Shown one piece after another: positions 46,271-57,746 of a DNA stretch of 64,000 nucleotides (the first letter of the stretch is position 1; every line of letters starts with the position of its first letter). The stretch spans positions 126,809,221 through 126,873,220 of the forward strand of contig CM077158.1 in NCBI GenBank assembly GCA_039583875.1, in the 5' to 3' direction. The notes beneath the pieces are model-generated. The model ran no database searches. It had not been told where the DNA came from and worked only from the letters and a program-made list of their open reading frames with translations. The DNA is from Platanthera guangdongensis. Taxonomy: Eukaryota; Streptophyta; Magnoliopsida; Asparagales; Orchidaceae. The translations under genes and the position numbers were made by a program.

Positions 46271-46830
46271 CCCGTAGACTCCTTAACCTACACGTTATCA
46301 CGGAGCCTTCTCCGGTTCGTATGCAACATCACCAATCCAGACCAACCTGTCCAGATGGGCTTCACACAGCATGCCTATTCCGTAGTCAATTTTCGGATCT
46401 ATATGCTAACAAAGGGGATTTCAAGCATCCACCCAAAGATTCCCAAAATCAGCCATCTCTTGGTGGGGGAAATCACAAGATATACCAAAAAGAAGCCTTC
46501 ACATGGCTAGGAAGAAAAGTCATTACCCTTGACGACCGCTTCGGTGTCATGACCTCAAAGCTTGCTTGAACGACTCGCAAGAGCATTTCCTCCGCAACGC
46601 CGGCTTCAGATTTCTCATCGGTAACCTACAACACCACCACCAGCAGCCCTTCCCCTTCTTCCTCCTTCTTCCTCTCTCTTTCTCTCTCTTAGCTTGAAGA
46701 AAGATAAAGGCCAAGGAAAAATGAGAAGAAGTTCTCAGTTTAGGCCTTTAGGAACAGAGGAAAGGAGTTTCAGCCCTTGGATCCCAGCTGAAGGAATGGA
46801 TGGCCACAAACCTGCCAGAAAAGCTAACTT

Positions 46831-47420
46831 TGACCTGACACGGCCTGTGACACGGACCGTGTCCCAGGCCGTGTGCCTCAAGCGGTGGTCAACCGACTTA
46901 TCCAAACCAATGACACGCCCATGGAACACGCCCGTGTCCGGGGCCGTGTCACCAACACGCCTTCAGACACGCCCGTGTATGTGGCCGTGTGCCCGGGCGA
47001 AAAAATCCCAAAACATCCCGAGACTTCACACGGCCTGTGACACGCCCGTGTCCCAGGCTGTGTGCCCTGACACGGCACAAAGACACGCCCTGTCGAAATC
47101 CTTCGGCGGGCTGAGTTCGTCGACCCGATTTGACACGCCCTGTGACATGCCCGTGTCACAGGCCGTGTTCAACCTCTCGACACTCAACACTCGACACTCG
47201 ACGATCGTCGAGCAAAAGTCGTCGAGCACACGACACGACCTTGGAGAGGCCCGTGTCTTGGGCCGTGTGCCTCCTCTCGACACAACGTCGAGCGAAAAAT
47301 CGTCGACACAAAGCCTGGTCATCGACACAACCTCGACACCCCCTGCGACACGCCCGTGTCGCAGGCCGTGTCCGCTGACACGCCCTGGGACACACCCGTG
47401 TCTGAGGCCGTGTCACCCAA
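46831..47420 (-). promoter_or_regulatory. Palindrome array in U3 of element G
   Basis: Repeated words gacacgcccgtgtc and ggccgtgt form larger palindromes of about 34 bp. Two neighbouring copies (near 47131-47165 and 47340-47375) differ as ctgtgacacg/cgtgtcacag and ctgcgacacg/cgtgtcgcag, so both arms changed together. The right LTR has the same array at about 54205-54775. Confidence 0.82.
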
Positions 47421-47452
47421 AAATTCATGTTTCAGAAATTTGGACTGTTACA

Positions 47453-47465
47453 ATCCTCCCCTCCT
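47453..47465 (-). promoter_or_regulatory. Polypurine tract of element G
   Basis: aggaggggaggat on the minus strand, directly before the 3' LTR. A ttcgaggacgaaat word just upstream is common in Tekay-type elements. Confidence 0.9.
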
Positions 47466-47570
47466 ACAGGAAATTTCGTCCTCGAAATTCAAATACAGGA
47501 AGGCAACAGTAAACAACAAAAAATATATTACAACATACAAAATTTTGTGTTACAACATCCTCTCTAGAGA

Positions 47571-48925
47571 TTATAAAAACAGTTCAGGGAACTCTTCTCG
47601 CATGGTTTGCTCTCGCTCCCATGTCAGTTCTTCACGGCCGCAATTGTCCCGGCGGACTTTTACCATGCCGACCGTCTTGTTCCGCAACTGTTTCTCGCCT
47701 CGATCTTCGATCTGAATGGGTCTAACTCTCGTTGTTAGCCCATACTCCACCGGCACACGATCGTCCGCGATTACTTGAGCTGGATCTTTCACGGCCTTCC
47801 GAAGCACCGAGATGTGAAAGACATCGTGCAACCCACCCAAGTCTGCCGACAGAGCTAGCCAATAAGACGCTTCGCCAACTCGCTCAACCACTTCAAACGG
47901 ACCCAAATATCTTGGACTCAACTTTTTCAATCGTCGAATCCTGGAGACACCTTTGAAAGGCTTGATCTTCAAGTAGACCCAATCGCCAAACGCAAATTCC
48001 ATGTTCCGGTGCTTGTCGTTGTAGTACTTCGCTTATCGATCTTGAGCAATATACAGTCTCTCTCGAATAGTCTGTATGGTTGAGTTTGCTTCATCAACCT
48101 CATTCGATTTAAAAACCCGAGCTTCTCCCGCTTCTGCCCAAGCCAAGGGAGTACGACACTTCCTTCCATATAGCGCTTCATATGGTGCCATCCCAATGTT
48201 CGCCTGGTAGCTGTTATTATATGCAAACTCTACCATATAGAGATGATCTTCCCATCTCTTTCCGAAGTCAAGGGCGCACATTCAGATCATTTCCTCCATT
48301 GTTTTGTTGGTACGTTCAGTTTGGCCATCCGTTTGGGGATGAAAGGCCGTACTGAAAGTCAACTTCGTGCCTAACAGTCGGTGAACTAGCCTCCAATCAT
48401 TTGACGTGAATCGCTCATCTCGATCACTTAAGATGCTCTGAGGAACACCGTGAAGCCACACAATCTGGTCAACATATAACTTTTCCAAACATTCAATTGA
48501 ATCATCCCGCCTGTTCGGGAGAAAATGTGCTACTTTTGTTAGCCGGTCCACAATCACCCAAATGGAATCATTTCCTCGCTGCGATCTTGGCAACCCGTGC
48601 ACAAAATCCATGGAAATATCATCAAATTTCCACTCTGGGATCGGCAGTGACTTCAAATAACCGCCCGGCTTTTGGGATTCCGCCTTCACCATCGCACATG
48701 TTTGACATTTGGCTATATAAAGGGCAACATCTTTCTTGAGCCTTGGCCACCAGAAAAGCTTCTTCATATCGTTGAACATCTTCGTGCTCCCGAGGTGAAT
48801 GGAATACTTTGTATAATGCGCTTCATACATCAGTTCTTCCCTCAATTTCCCCACATTTGGGACGCACAAATGGCCTTCTTTACGCAAAAGACCGTTATTC
48901 TAGGTGAATTTGCCCTCTGGCCCTT
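47571..48925 (-). pseudogene. pol: Element G integrase with GPY/F and chromodomain-like tail
   Basis: Zinc-binding part with CQTC near 48705, first Asp in ISMDFVHGLP, then ILSDRDERF and the end of the catalytic core HPQTDGQTERTN. The C-terminal module has FGDWVYLKIKPF and SPRYLGPFEVVERVG, then VKVRRDN and EELTWEREQTM at the tail. All pieces are in one frame; stops at about 48279 (between NKTMEEMI and the next block) and 48030 break it. Confidence 0.92.
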
Positions 48926-49129
48926 CATGCACATAGCGTAAGAGATCTTCACCCAACTCCGTTGCCCGTCGAACTCGGTCCACAAGGTCACATTGCACCT
49001 CGGTCCAGTTCAAACATGCAGTGGCAGTGGAACTCTTGTCAACACAATAGATCTCTAATGCTTCCAACTCCTGGATCAGACGTTCATCATACCATTGTAA
49101 CCAATTCGCTCTAGCCGGAACTCACCGAC

Positions 49130-50677
49130 TCAAGGCATCCGCGACAACATTCCCCTTCCCGGGTGTATAGTGAATTTCGAAAGTGTAGTCCCCAAGGAAC
49201 TCCAACCACCTTCATTGTCGCATGTTCAAGTCTTTCTGCTCCAAAAGATACTTTAGGCTCTTATGATCGGTATAGATCTCCACCTTCACTCCATAAAGGT
49301 AGTGTCGCCACAACTTAAGTGCAAAACTCACCGCCGCTAGTTCTAAATCATGGACGGGATAATTTCGCTCATGCAGCTTCAGCTGGCGTGAGCCATACGC
49401 AATCACCTTTCCATTTTGCAGAAGAACGCGACCTAAGCCGCTCCCTGATGCATCACTATAAATCACAAATCCATCGGTTCCACATGGCGAAGATAACACC
49501 GGCGCCGTGGTCAACCGACTCTTCAGCTCTTCAAAAGCTCGTGCGCAATCTGGCGTCCAAACGAACTTCTGATCTTTTCGCGTCAGTGTGGTTAGCGGCA
49601 AAGCGATCCGCGAGAAGTTTTCCACAAATCTTCTATAGTAGCCCGCCAGTCCAAGGAAACTTCGGACCTCGGCCACGGAAGACAAATCTGGCCACTCCTG
49701 TATGACCCTTATCTTCGCTGGATCCACTGCAATGCCCGCTCCACTCACCACATGGCCCAAAAATGCCACTGACGATAGCCAAAAATCGCACTTCGAGAAC
49801 TTGGCATAGAGCTGATTTTGCCTCAATGTGTTCAACACCAACCGCAAGTGAATCTCATGTTCAGCTTCCGACTTTGAGTACACCAGGATGTCATCAATGA
49901 ACACGATCACAAACAGATCCAGGTACTCATGAAAAATACGGTGCATCAGATCCATAAACACCGAGGGCGCATTGCACAGTCCAAATGGCATGACTGTGAA
50001 CTCATAGTGCCCATAACGCGTTCCAAATGCGGTTTTGGAATGTCACCTTCCCGAATTCTTAATTGGTAATAACCAGACTTCAGGTCCAACTTCGAATAGA
50101 CGGTCGATCCCACCAGCTGATCGAATAACTCATCAATCCGGGGTATCAGATACTTATTCTTCTCGGTCAGCTTATTTAGTTCACGGTAATCAATACACAA
50201 CCGCAACCCACCATCTTTCTTCTTTACAAAAAGCATAGGCGCACTCCAAGGTGTCATACTTGGGCGTATATAACCTTGCTCCAACATTTCTTGGAGTTGA
50301 ACCTTCAATTCAGCCATCTCTTTTGGCACCATGCGATATGGCGAGCGGGCCACAGGTTTCGCACCTGACACCAACTCAATTGTGAAGTCAATCTCCCGCT
50401 GGGGTGGTAGCCCAGGGAGATCCGTGGGAAACACATCTGTAAATTCTGCCACAATCGGAATCTCGCACAAACTGGCCTTAGGCTCAACAGCCTGAATTAG
50501 TGCAAAGTAACACTCTGCACCCTTCCGAACAGCCTTGACGACCTGGAGTGCAGACATCAACGTCCCGCCTACTCCTCGCATACCCGCAAACTTTGTCTCC
50601 TGTTCGGTATTCTGGCCCAACGTGATTTCTTTGGACTGGCAATCAATCATAGCATGCTTCTCCGCAAGCCAATCCAT
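49130..50677 (-). pseudogene. pol: Element G RT and RNase H
   Basis: RT has [35 protein letters not shown] and the active site FIDDILVYS, the usual Ty3 form of YxDD. RNase H has [10 protein letters not shown], a catalytic glutamate in HDLELAA and [10 protein letters not shown] 1-base change near 50040 shifts the frame between the fourth and fifth RT blocks. TGA at 49212-49214 replaces a Trp codon. Confidence 0.92.
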
Positions 50678-50996
50678 CCCAAAAAATCACATCGAATTCC
50701 GATATCGGCAAAACAAATGCAGTCAAACGAAAATCCCGACTTCCTAACTGAACCGCCACATCGCAAGCTTGATCCGCAAGAATCCAACAGCCATTCGGCA
50801 ACACCACTCTGACGCTATCTGTCATTGCACGACTGGGTATCCCAAGCCGCATAATAAACTTACTAAACAGAAAAGAATGTGATGCACCCATATCAAACAG
50901 TGCTCGCGCCAGCGTGTCCCGAATCATCACAAAGCCTATGACAAACATGTCACACATACAAACCGCAAACATAGGGGTACTAAGCAAAGCATACAA
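50643..50996 (-). pseudogene. pol: Element G aspartic protease
   Basis: ALFDMGASHSFL is the retropepsin site, with Met where the family has Thr or Ser after the Asp. A one-base gain in a run of T (minus strand) near 50690 shifts the frame right after SEFDVIF; the true frame goes on into the RT. Confidence 0.87.
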
Positions 50997-51057
50997 ACAA
51001 TACCATATGCAAAACTAAACGCATACATGTGACCACGTCACTCTGCTTGATGGCCTC

Positions 51058-52032
51058 TTACAGGCCAAGATTGTAGACCCGGGGTTGCGCCTGCGAGGCA
51101 GAGGAATCCACCACCGCCTTTCCTTTTTCCGCATAAGATGCTCCCGCCTTCTTTTCACTCTTTGGCGGCATCCAACAATCTCGCGCAATATGCCCCATTC
51201 GGCCACAATTAAAGCAGATACGAGTATCTGGCTTGGAGGTAGCCCCTGACGTTGCTCCCGTTGCAACGGATGAAGGAGCTTGTCCACTAGGCTTGGACTT
51301 CTTTCCCCATCTCTTCTTATAAAATGGTTTTCCAGATCGGGGCGCCTTCCACTCCGGTTGGGTCATAGCCAAAGCTCTTTTCCCTTGCACCCTTTTCATA
51401 TCCTTCTCCAGCGTGCTCGCAGTGTCAACCAATGCTTGGAAACCTTGGTTCACAGAACTTGACACAAGGAACCTCAGCTCATCCCTCAGTCCTTCATAGA
51501 ACCTGTTGGTCTTCCTCTGTTCATCAGCAAATATAGAACTCGCATACCGCCCCAAGCGAGTAAATTCATGCAAATATGCATCAACACTGCCATCACCTTG
51601 TGTTAACCTTTGGAATTCATTTTCCATGGCTATCCGCTGAGCTGCAGGAAGGTGCTTCGTGAGGAAGAGCCGGGAGAATTCTTCCATCGATACATGGGTT
51701 AACGGACGACCCGCCAAGTGATGCAACTTCATCTCATCCCACAATAACCGAGCTTCTCCTTCGAGCAAAAAGGTAACTAAAGTAACTTTCTGATGCTCCG
51801 CCGTTCCTATCGCCGTCATCACTCGCTTGACGCGCGATAGCCAATCCTCAGCCTGCGTCGGAGTTCCCGCTCCCGAGAACATCGGCGGATGGAAACTCAT
51901 AAACCGCGTTAGCTGCTTCTCAGCCGCTCGAGGAGCCATATCCACGACAGGTTCAGGCCTCACAGCCGCTTGCTCCTGCCTAAGGTGCTGGCCTTGGATC
52001 ATGGTAAATAAAGCCTCCGCAACTAAAAGCAC
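51058..52032 (-). CDS. gag: Element G gag
   Basis: An open frame of 324 codons with a Ty3-type capsid core (MSFHPPMFSG, AEDWLSRVKR, RLLWDEMK, EFQRLTQGDGSV, YLHEFTRLGRYA) and a CCHC knuckle near residue 275 (CFNCGRMGHIARDC). It is intact, but its frame does not connect with the protease frame, so a shift occurred after RVYNLGL. The start ATG is 316 bp from the LTR. Capsid/nucleocapsid role by family. Confidence 0.9.
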   Translation of the reverse strand: MLLVAEALFTMIQGQHLRQEQAAVRPEPVVDMAPRAAEKQLTRFMSFHPPMFSGAGTPTQAEDWLSRVKRVMTAIGTAEHQKVTLVTFLLEGEARLLWDEMKLHHLAGRPLTHVSMEEFSRLFLTKHLPAAQRIAMENEFQRLTQGDGSVDAYLHEFTRLGRYASSIFADEQRKTNRFYEGLRDELRFLVSSSVNQGFQALVDTASTLEKDMKRVQGKRALAMTQPEWKAPRSGKPFYKKRWGKKSKPSGQAPSSVATGATSGATSKPDTRICFNCGRMGHIARDCWMPPKSEKKAGASYAEKGKAVVDSSASQAQPRVYNLGL

Positions 52033-52336
52033 ATGTTACGCAGACGGTGGTGGTGTCGGCACCACGGCTGGTGCCGTACTTTCATCAGAATGCTGGGACT
52101 CAGACGGCCCAGCTCCACTCTGTGTCACCTAAAGGTGGACAAGACACACACATTAGCGGTCGTACCCAAGCAATCAACACAAAATAAGAACACGCAGGTT
52201 CCTCAAACACACCAATTTGCATTCCTATCATGGACATTCAGGAGTTCATTCGTAGACTTTGGTTTGCACAAATACGTGCTCGCCACCCCACAGAAGAAGT
52301 CGGCCACGACTTCGAGAGGGAAAGATCAAGACAACC

Positions 52337-52343
52337 GATACCA
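52337..52343 (-). promoter_or_regulatory. Primer binding site of element G, partial
   Basis: tggtatc on the minus strand begins four bases from the LTR; the following bases no longer match initiator-Met tRNA. Confidence 0.7.
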
Positions 52344-52347
52344 AAAA

Positions 52348-54809
52348 TGTAACAACCCCATCCGTTGATATGGTATATTCTAGAAGGTCCGGTCGGGGCC
52401 CCACAGGATATATCACAAAACAGGCGGTGAAGGTACAGGATGATATCAGAGTAGCGCATCACACCTATTACATAGCATTCTAGCAGAAGACTAGACTACA
52501 ACTTGAATTCCTCATGAATGTCCAATTATAAACTCCACATTTTATACAATATAGGAATGTCTTACAATAAGTGAATAGAGTTGGCCTTATGGCCTTACAT
52601 GGCTATCAAACAGTGGCCTAAACAGATTAGCGCGCAGGCCGGCCAAAATCAAAGAAAATACACAACAATATACATAGCCTTCGAGGGCTAACAGCAGTAG
52701 CAGCAACACCAGCAGGAACATCAACCTCTATGCATCCCGCTTGGCTCCCCAGCACCTGTATAGGGACAATCCACCAAACAGTGGCAAAACAAAAGCAACG
52801 GTCAGCATTCAGCTGACCAAATTATAACGACCCTACCCCTTCTCTCGGGGCAGCGGTATTCTTCCCTGCAGGCATATCAAATCACAAGTATGGCAATATC
52901 TCATCCACATGTGCTTTCCCGCACATAAGCCATCACAACCGTTCGCCACCCGGCCCAACGGTCCGTGCACTCAGGGCACATTCTTGGTGTTCTGGCAAAA
53001 CTCTTGCCCACCACCGTATCAGGGTCACAACCCAACCGTAAATCTCTTGAGCATTTACTCCATGGCGTGCAGCCGGAGTTAGTCTTCCTACACTGGGATG
53101 GCTCGTAGCCCCCCATTATGTCATGGCGCGCAGGCCGAAGACTCTTGCTATGCGCTCCAACAGATCGCACCTTTTGGTCTCACGTCGGACGGACATAGTG
53201 CAGGTCGGATCCTCCATCCCCCGTTGCTCAAATCGCCTTGCCTTCTCCGAGTACAGCATACTCATGGCTATATCAAAGGCACGAGTCGGTCTCACCAATC
53301 CTGTTCTTGGCATTCAAGCCTGGGTATTTCTCGATACCCATTGCCTTAGCACAACATCGGGTCATTCCTGGGCCTCCCAGTACTTCCTGTGACTCTCTCC
53401 ATAGGTGGACACCGCACAAGCACAAATGTCAGGGGTCTTTCCTGGCTATCATGCCAGTACTTCCTGTTACTCGCTTCACAGGTGGACACCCTACGACATC
53501 AAGCATCACAAAGGGCCTTTCCTGGTCACACCAGTACTTCCTGTGCCTCATTCACAGGTTGGACCCAAAAACATCACATGGATATTTTGCCTGGACTACC
53601 ACTCCAGTACTTCCTGCTACTCCTTTTCGCAGGAATAACCCGTAGACTCCTTAACCTACACGTTATCACGGAGTCTTCTCCGGTTCGTATGCAACATCAC
53701 CAATCCAGACCAACCTGTCCAGATGGGCTTCACACAGCATGCCTATTCCGTACTCCATTTCCGGATCTATATGCTAACAAAGGGGATTTCAAGCATCCAC
53801 CCAAAGAATCCCAAAATCAGCCACCTCTTGGTGGGGGAAATCACAAGATATGCCAAAAATAAGCCTTCACATGGCTAGGAAGAAAAGTCGTTACCCTTGA
53901 CGGCCGCTTCGGTGCCATGACCTCAAAGCTTGCTTGAATGACTCGCAAGAGCGTTTCCTCCGCAACGCCGGCTTCGGATTTCTCGTCGGTAACCTACAGC
54001 ACCACCAGCAGCAGCCCTTCCCCTTCTTCCTCCTTCTTCCTCTCTCTTTCTCTCTCTTAGCTTGAAGAAAGATAAAGGCCAAGGAAAAATGAGAAGAAGT
54101 TCTCAGTTTTGGCCTTTAGGAACAGAGGAAAGAAGTTTCAGCCCTTGGATCCCAGCTGAAGGAATGGATGGCCACAAACCTGCCAGAAAAGATAACTTTG
54201 ACCTGACACGGCCTGTGACACGGCCGTGTCCCAGGCCGTGTGCCTCAAGCGGTGGTCAACCGACTTATCCAAACCAGTGACATGCCTATGGCACACGCCC
54301 GTGTCCGCGCCTTCAGACACGCCCGTGTCTGAGGCCGTGTGCCTGGGCGAAAAAATCCCAAAACATCCCGAGACTTCGCACGGCCTGTGACACGCCCGTG
54401 TCCCAGGCCGTGTGCCCTGACACGGCACAAAGACACGCCCTGTCGAAATCCTTCGGCGGGTTGAGTTCGTCAACCCGATTTGACACGCCCTGTGACACGC
54501 CCGTGTCACAGGCCGTGTTCAACCTCTCGACACTCAACACTCGACACTCGATACTCGACGATCGTCGAGCAAAAGTCGTCGAGCACACGACACGGCCTTG
54601 GACACGCCCTTGTCCTGGGCCGTGTGCCTCCTCTCGACCCAACGTCGAGCGAAAAATCGTCAAAACAAAGCCCGATCGTCGACACAACCTCGACACGCCC
54701 TGCGACACGCCCGTGTCGCAGGCCGTGTCCGCTGACATGCCCTGGGACACGCCCGTGTCCGAGGCCGTGTCACCCAAAAATTCCTGTTTCAGAAATTTGG
54801 ACTGTTACA
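52348..54809 (-). repeat. Element G 5' LTR (right copy)
   Basis: 2462 bp, partner of 44981-47452. It carries the same tandem repeat and palindrome-rich U3; it lacks part of one palindrome unit near 54305 compared with 46935-46965. Confidence 0.95.
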
Positions 54810-54814
54810 ATGGG
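54810..54814. repeat. Target site duplication of element G, right copy (atggg)
   Basis: Equals 44976-44980. The F LTR text resumes with taagggaatcaacc, as at 37470. Confidence 0.92.
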
Positions 54815-56406
54815 TAAGGGAATCAACCAATAATAATAATAAGTACCCTGCGAAAAGGAATGTTGGGCGTAAAACGAACATAGTTCCTAGTGCCCCTTGA
54901 GAGCATTTCACAGGGCATACCGGGGGCAGTGATGGGTTAACTTAAACTGTATTAACAAGCTGAAAAGTGTAACTTAGTAATTATGGTTGCACATTTTACG
55001 AATACAAATAGCACCAGAAGATAGTTGGGAGCTTCAACTTGGATAGTTAAGTGACAGACGTTTTGGTCCGGGGAGTTTCGGCTCGATTGTTTGAGACGGA
55101 CATTTTGGTCCGGGGAGCTTCGTCTCGGTTTGAATATGATAAATTTGCATGTGCATGAAAGGAAAGAAAATTAAGGTGGTGGGTCTTCGGTATTGGAGGG
55201 TCGATGTACCGACGCCAATACGCTGACTCGGCAAGTGTGGTTAGCACTTCGCCAACAGAAGTCCGGTGCCCAGCCGACAAGAGTACACAGGAGTCTGCTT
55301 CGTGCACGAAGCGTTGAGGCATACGATAGGTCTGACCGGTAGTGCTTTACTGGTTTAGAGGTGGGCGAGGCCCAACCCACCGCTTCTGTCTGCCACTACA
55401 GAGGTATTCTGGGAGGTTACGGCTCCAGAAAGGGGGAACTAAAGGTCTATGTGCACAGAGTCGAGTGTGTGTGTGTGTTGCATTTACATGATCCATCATA
55501 CCCACTAGCATGTCATAGCATAATCGATTTAATTAACCCCTGGCACCTAAGGTATAAGTGGAATGGGACACTTATACATTAGGACTTGCAAACCGACTCC
55601 TTGGCCTATAAGCTTGTGTGGGCAAGTTTATAAATTAAGCCAAATTTTGAAATATATTTACTGCTGTTTGATAACCGACACCCCAACATATAAATTGGTA
55701 TGAGACTTTTTATACAATGAGAGCCTTGCAGAAGACCCCTTGGCTTATGTGTTCTCACATAAGTGAAGGTTACTTTTCATATTTCATCTTATTGTCAATA
55801 TCTATTATAGAATTGCTAGTATAGGTCCGCGGCCATCTGTTTTTGATTATTCTCCACCTTCAAGTCCTCCCCTTTCTTCCTCTCCGCTCGGTGCCTAGGA
55901 GCCATGGGGGAAGGGGTGGGGGATGATAGGGCATAGTCTTTTAGACTAATAGTTTTCGAACCGCATCATTTTAGGGAATTGTGGAGCCCAGCACGGGGGA
56001 GCAGCCCCAGAGACCGATGCGCTTGGAGATGGGGCAGTCTAGCTCCGGAGTTCATACAACCGGGACCGTGAGTCTCGACCTTGAGTAGATGTTCTGTTTT
56101 TGCTTCCGCATGAGTGATTTGTAGTGAGGACAAGATGTACCGGGCATAAGCCCATATTTTAGTACTCTGATATATTATTCTGTGGACACTCCCTTCGTGG
56201 AGATTATCTATATGATATGTGATTTTCTGTGGACTGCTAGTTTGCGTTTACTTTGTTTTGCTACTTTTTTGTGATCGAATTGGCCGACAGAATCAGTGCT
56301 TTGTTGTGATTACCCTTCAGGGCATGAAGGAGTCACCGCAAAACGGTGGTTCTGGGCCTAAGACCCCGGTGTTTTAAACGAAAAGAAAAAAAAGGGGGGT
56401 CTTACA
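54815..56406 (+). repeat. Element F 3' LTR, right part
   Basis: Matches 37470-39046 with scattered changes and ends cttaca. The duplication actct follows at 56407-56411. Confidence 0.92.
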
Positions 56407-56411
56407 ACTCT

Positions 56412-56983
56412 CAATACCATGTGAAGGTTAACTCTCACACAATCCTTTATGAATCAGAAAATTCCACAAATGGTCATGGAGACTACACTTCTAAGGAAGA
56501 CTACTTTGACTTGATGGCTCGACATCAAGAACTCTTAAAAGCTTTTGATAAATGTCGCAAGGTAGTCAAGAAGAAATTGAAAGAGATCGCTTCTCTCAAG
56601 GAAGTGGAATCAAGCCTGAGGGAGGAGATTACTAAATTGACTCCTCTCAGAAGTGAAGTTCACTCCTTGCAAGAGGAATTGAAATGCTCCGCTGAACTGT
56701 TAAATAAGAAAGAGAAATACTTAGATGTGCTGGAAGAGAAGCTATTGGTGGATAGGAAGCTGGTCGAAAACTATTCCATGCCAAAGAACATTTTTCTCCT
56801 CATTGATGAGTTTTCCGCTCTGAAGAAGGGTAGTTGTCTTGGCCACATAGCGGGAAATGGTAAGGCTGCTAAGAGAGCTAGTACCAAAGACAAACAGAAG
56901 GCACCTCAAAGTCAACCATCATTTGAGAACGTTGTCCTCCCCACAAATAAGTACGACTTTGAGATGTCCTATGTGTACAACCC
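56412..56983 (+). pseudogene. gag: Element D gag, second part (coiled coil)
   Basis: Resumes D's gag after F. It encodes a long coiled coil (ARHQELLKAFDKCRK, then heptad-rich Leu/Glu/Lys to about 56790), a basic linker and LPTNKYDFEM, a word shared with A gag near 675-705. H begins at 56984 before the second knuckle. The open frame from 56346 starts inside F's LTR and runs into H, so its ends are chance. Confidence 0.85.
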
Positions 56984-57689
56984 TGTATCCGGCGAGTGGG
57001 GTGAACCAGGAACCAGACTGGCCGGCTCAAATCACCCAGGCCCCAAGCGAGCTCGGTAAGAAACCCGAGCCCGAGCTCGTCATTCGTCGACCGCGAGCTC
57101 GGAATTTGCCGAGCTAAGTCAGGATTCGTCGAGTTGAGGCCGACTAATGGAGGGTGGCCGATGGGTGAGCTCGTCGTCCCAGCTCACTCTCACGCAAAGG
57201 AGCTTGGCAACAGCGGGCGAGCCGGATATTCAGGGGCGGCCGAGCTCCCCAACTCGCTCAGATCTATGAGGTACTTTTTACTGTTTTGCCCCCGCCGGTC
57301 TGCCCATAGCCCTTCAAAACAGCAGAGTTTGGCTGTTGGCAGACCCAGCCAAGAGTATTTTGGTAACTTCAGGCCAGTTCTATTTGGTTATTGGCAGTTC
57401 AAATTCTGAAATCTATAAATAGGGACCAAGGGGTACCCCAGAAAGCATGCTGCCAGTGCCCTCTTGCTCCATCTCTCAAGTGCTTTCCAAGGATACCTTA
57501 GCTCGGCCTTTGGCTAAGGAGGGCAAGCGCTCTTAGATCTTCCGAGTGTGTGGTGGATCCTCCCCGCCAAGCCCTTGAGTCAGATCTTTCTTATTTTCCT
57601 TATAGTTTTGCTTGTAGGAGCGAAGTAGGTGCGCGATTACCCCTTCCCCACGGGTGAACTCCACAGGAGACCGATTTTTGGTTTCAACA
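56984..57689 (+). repeat. Element H 5' LTR
   Basis: Starts tgtatccggcgag, ends gtttcaaca; the only internal partner here is 30692-31645. TATA box tataaata at 57414-57421. U3 is rich in cgagctcg-type words. The interior begins with ttttggtgcggtgatcgtgg, a primer-site candidate whose tRNA I cannot name. Confidence 0.85.
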
Positions 57690-57746
57690 TTTTTGGTGCG
57701 GTGATCGTGGAGTGTGGTCAACACAGAAAATCTTCAGCGAGCTCGA

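Larger units (their letters stand above)
44981..47452 (-). repeat. Element G 3' LTR (left copy)
   Basis: 2472 bp, partner of 52348-54809. On the plus strand it starts tgtaacgacc and ends actgttaca. It holds a tandem repeat (about 46011-46270) and a palindrome-rich U3 (46831-47420). Confidence 0.95.
44981..54809 (-). mobile_element. Element G: full-length Tekay-like Ty3/gypsy chromovirus, minus strand
   Basis: 9829 bp with 2.47-kb LTRs, TG...CA ends, a 5-bp duplication, polypurine tract, primer site, and gag, protease, RT, RNase H, integrase in Ty3 order with a chromodomain-like end. At least three frameshifts and several stops make it inactive. It is younger than F, whose LTR it interrupts. 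Confidence 0.95.
33955..56406 (+). mobile_element. Element F: Ty3/gypsy (Tekay-related) with 5.1-kb LTRs and a gutted interior
   Basis: Two matching LTRs, a 5-bp duplication and a primer site define it. The interior is only 2.4 kb and keeps just the end of pol. It cannot encode its own proteins, so it must have moved with help from a relative, or lost its genes after moving. Element G lies in its 3' LTR. By eye its LTRs differ by several percent, more than those of B or C. Confidence 0.93.
31646..56983 (+). mobile_element. Element D: third Sirevirus-like copia, split by F and cut by H
   Basis: LTR tail, primer site and gag are on the left of F, and more gag is on the right of F. H then begins inside its gag at 56984. 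Protein words match A and B at every point that can be compared. D's pol, 3' ORF and 3' LTR are beyond the window, on the far side of H. Confidence 0.85.

Noticed and set aside
45533..46569. ORFs in the G LTR with repeated words such as TSCYSLHRWTP, also at 53238-53862
   Set aside because: They come from the 75-bp tandem repeat, overlap one another in several frames and have no partner domain.
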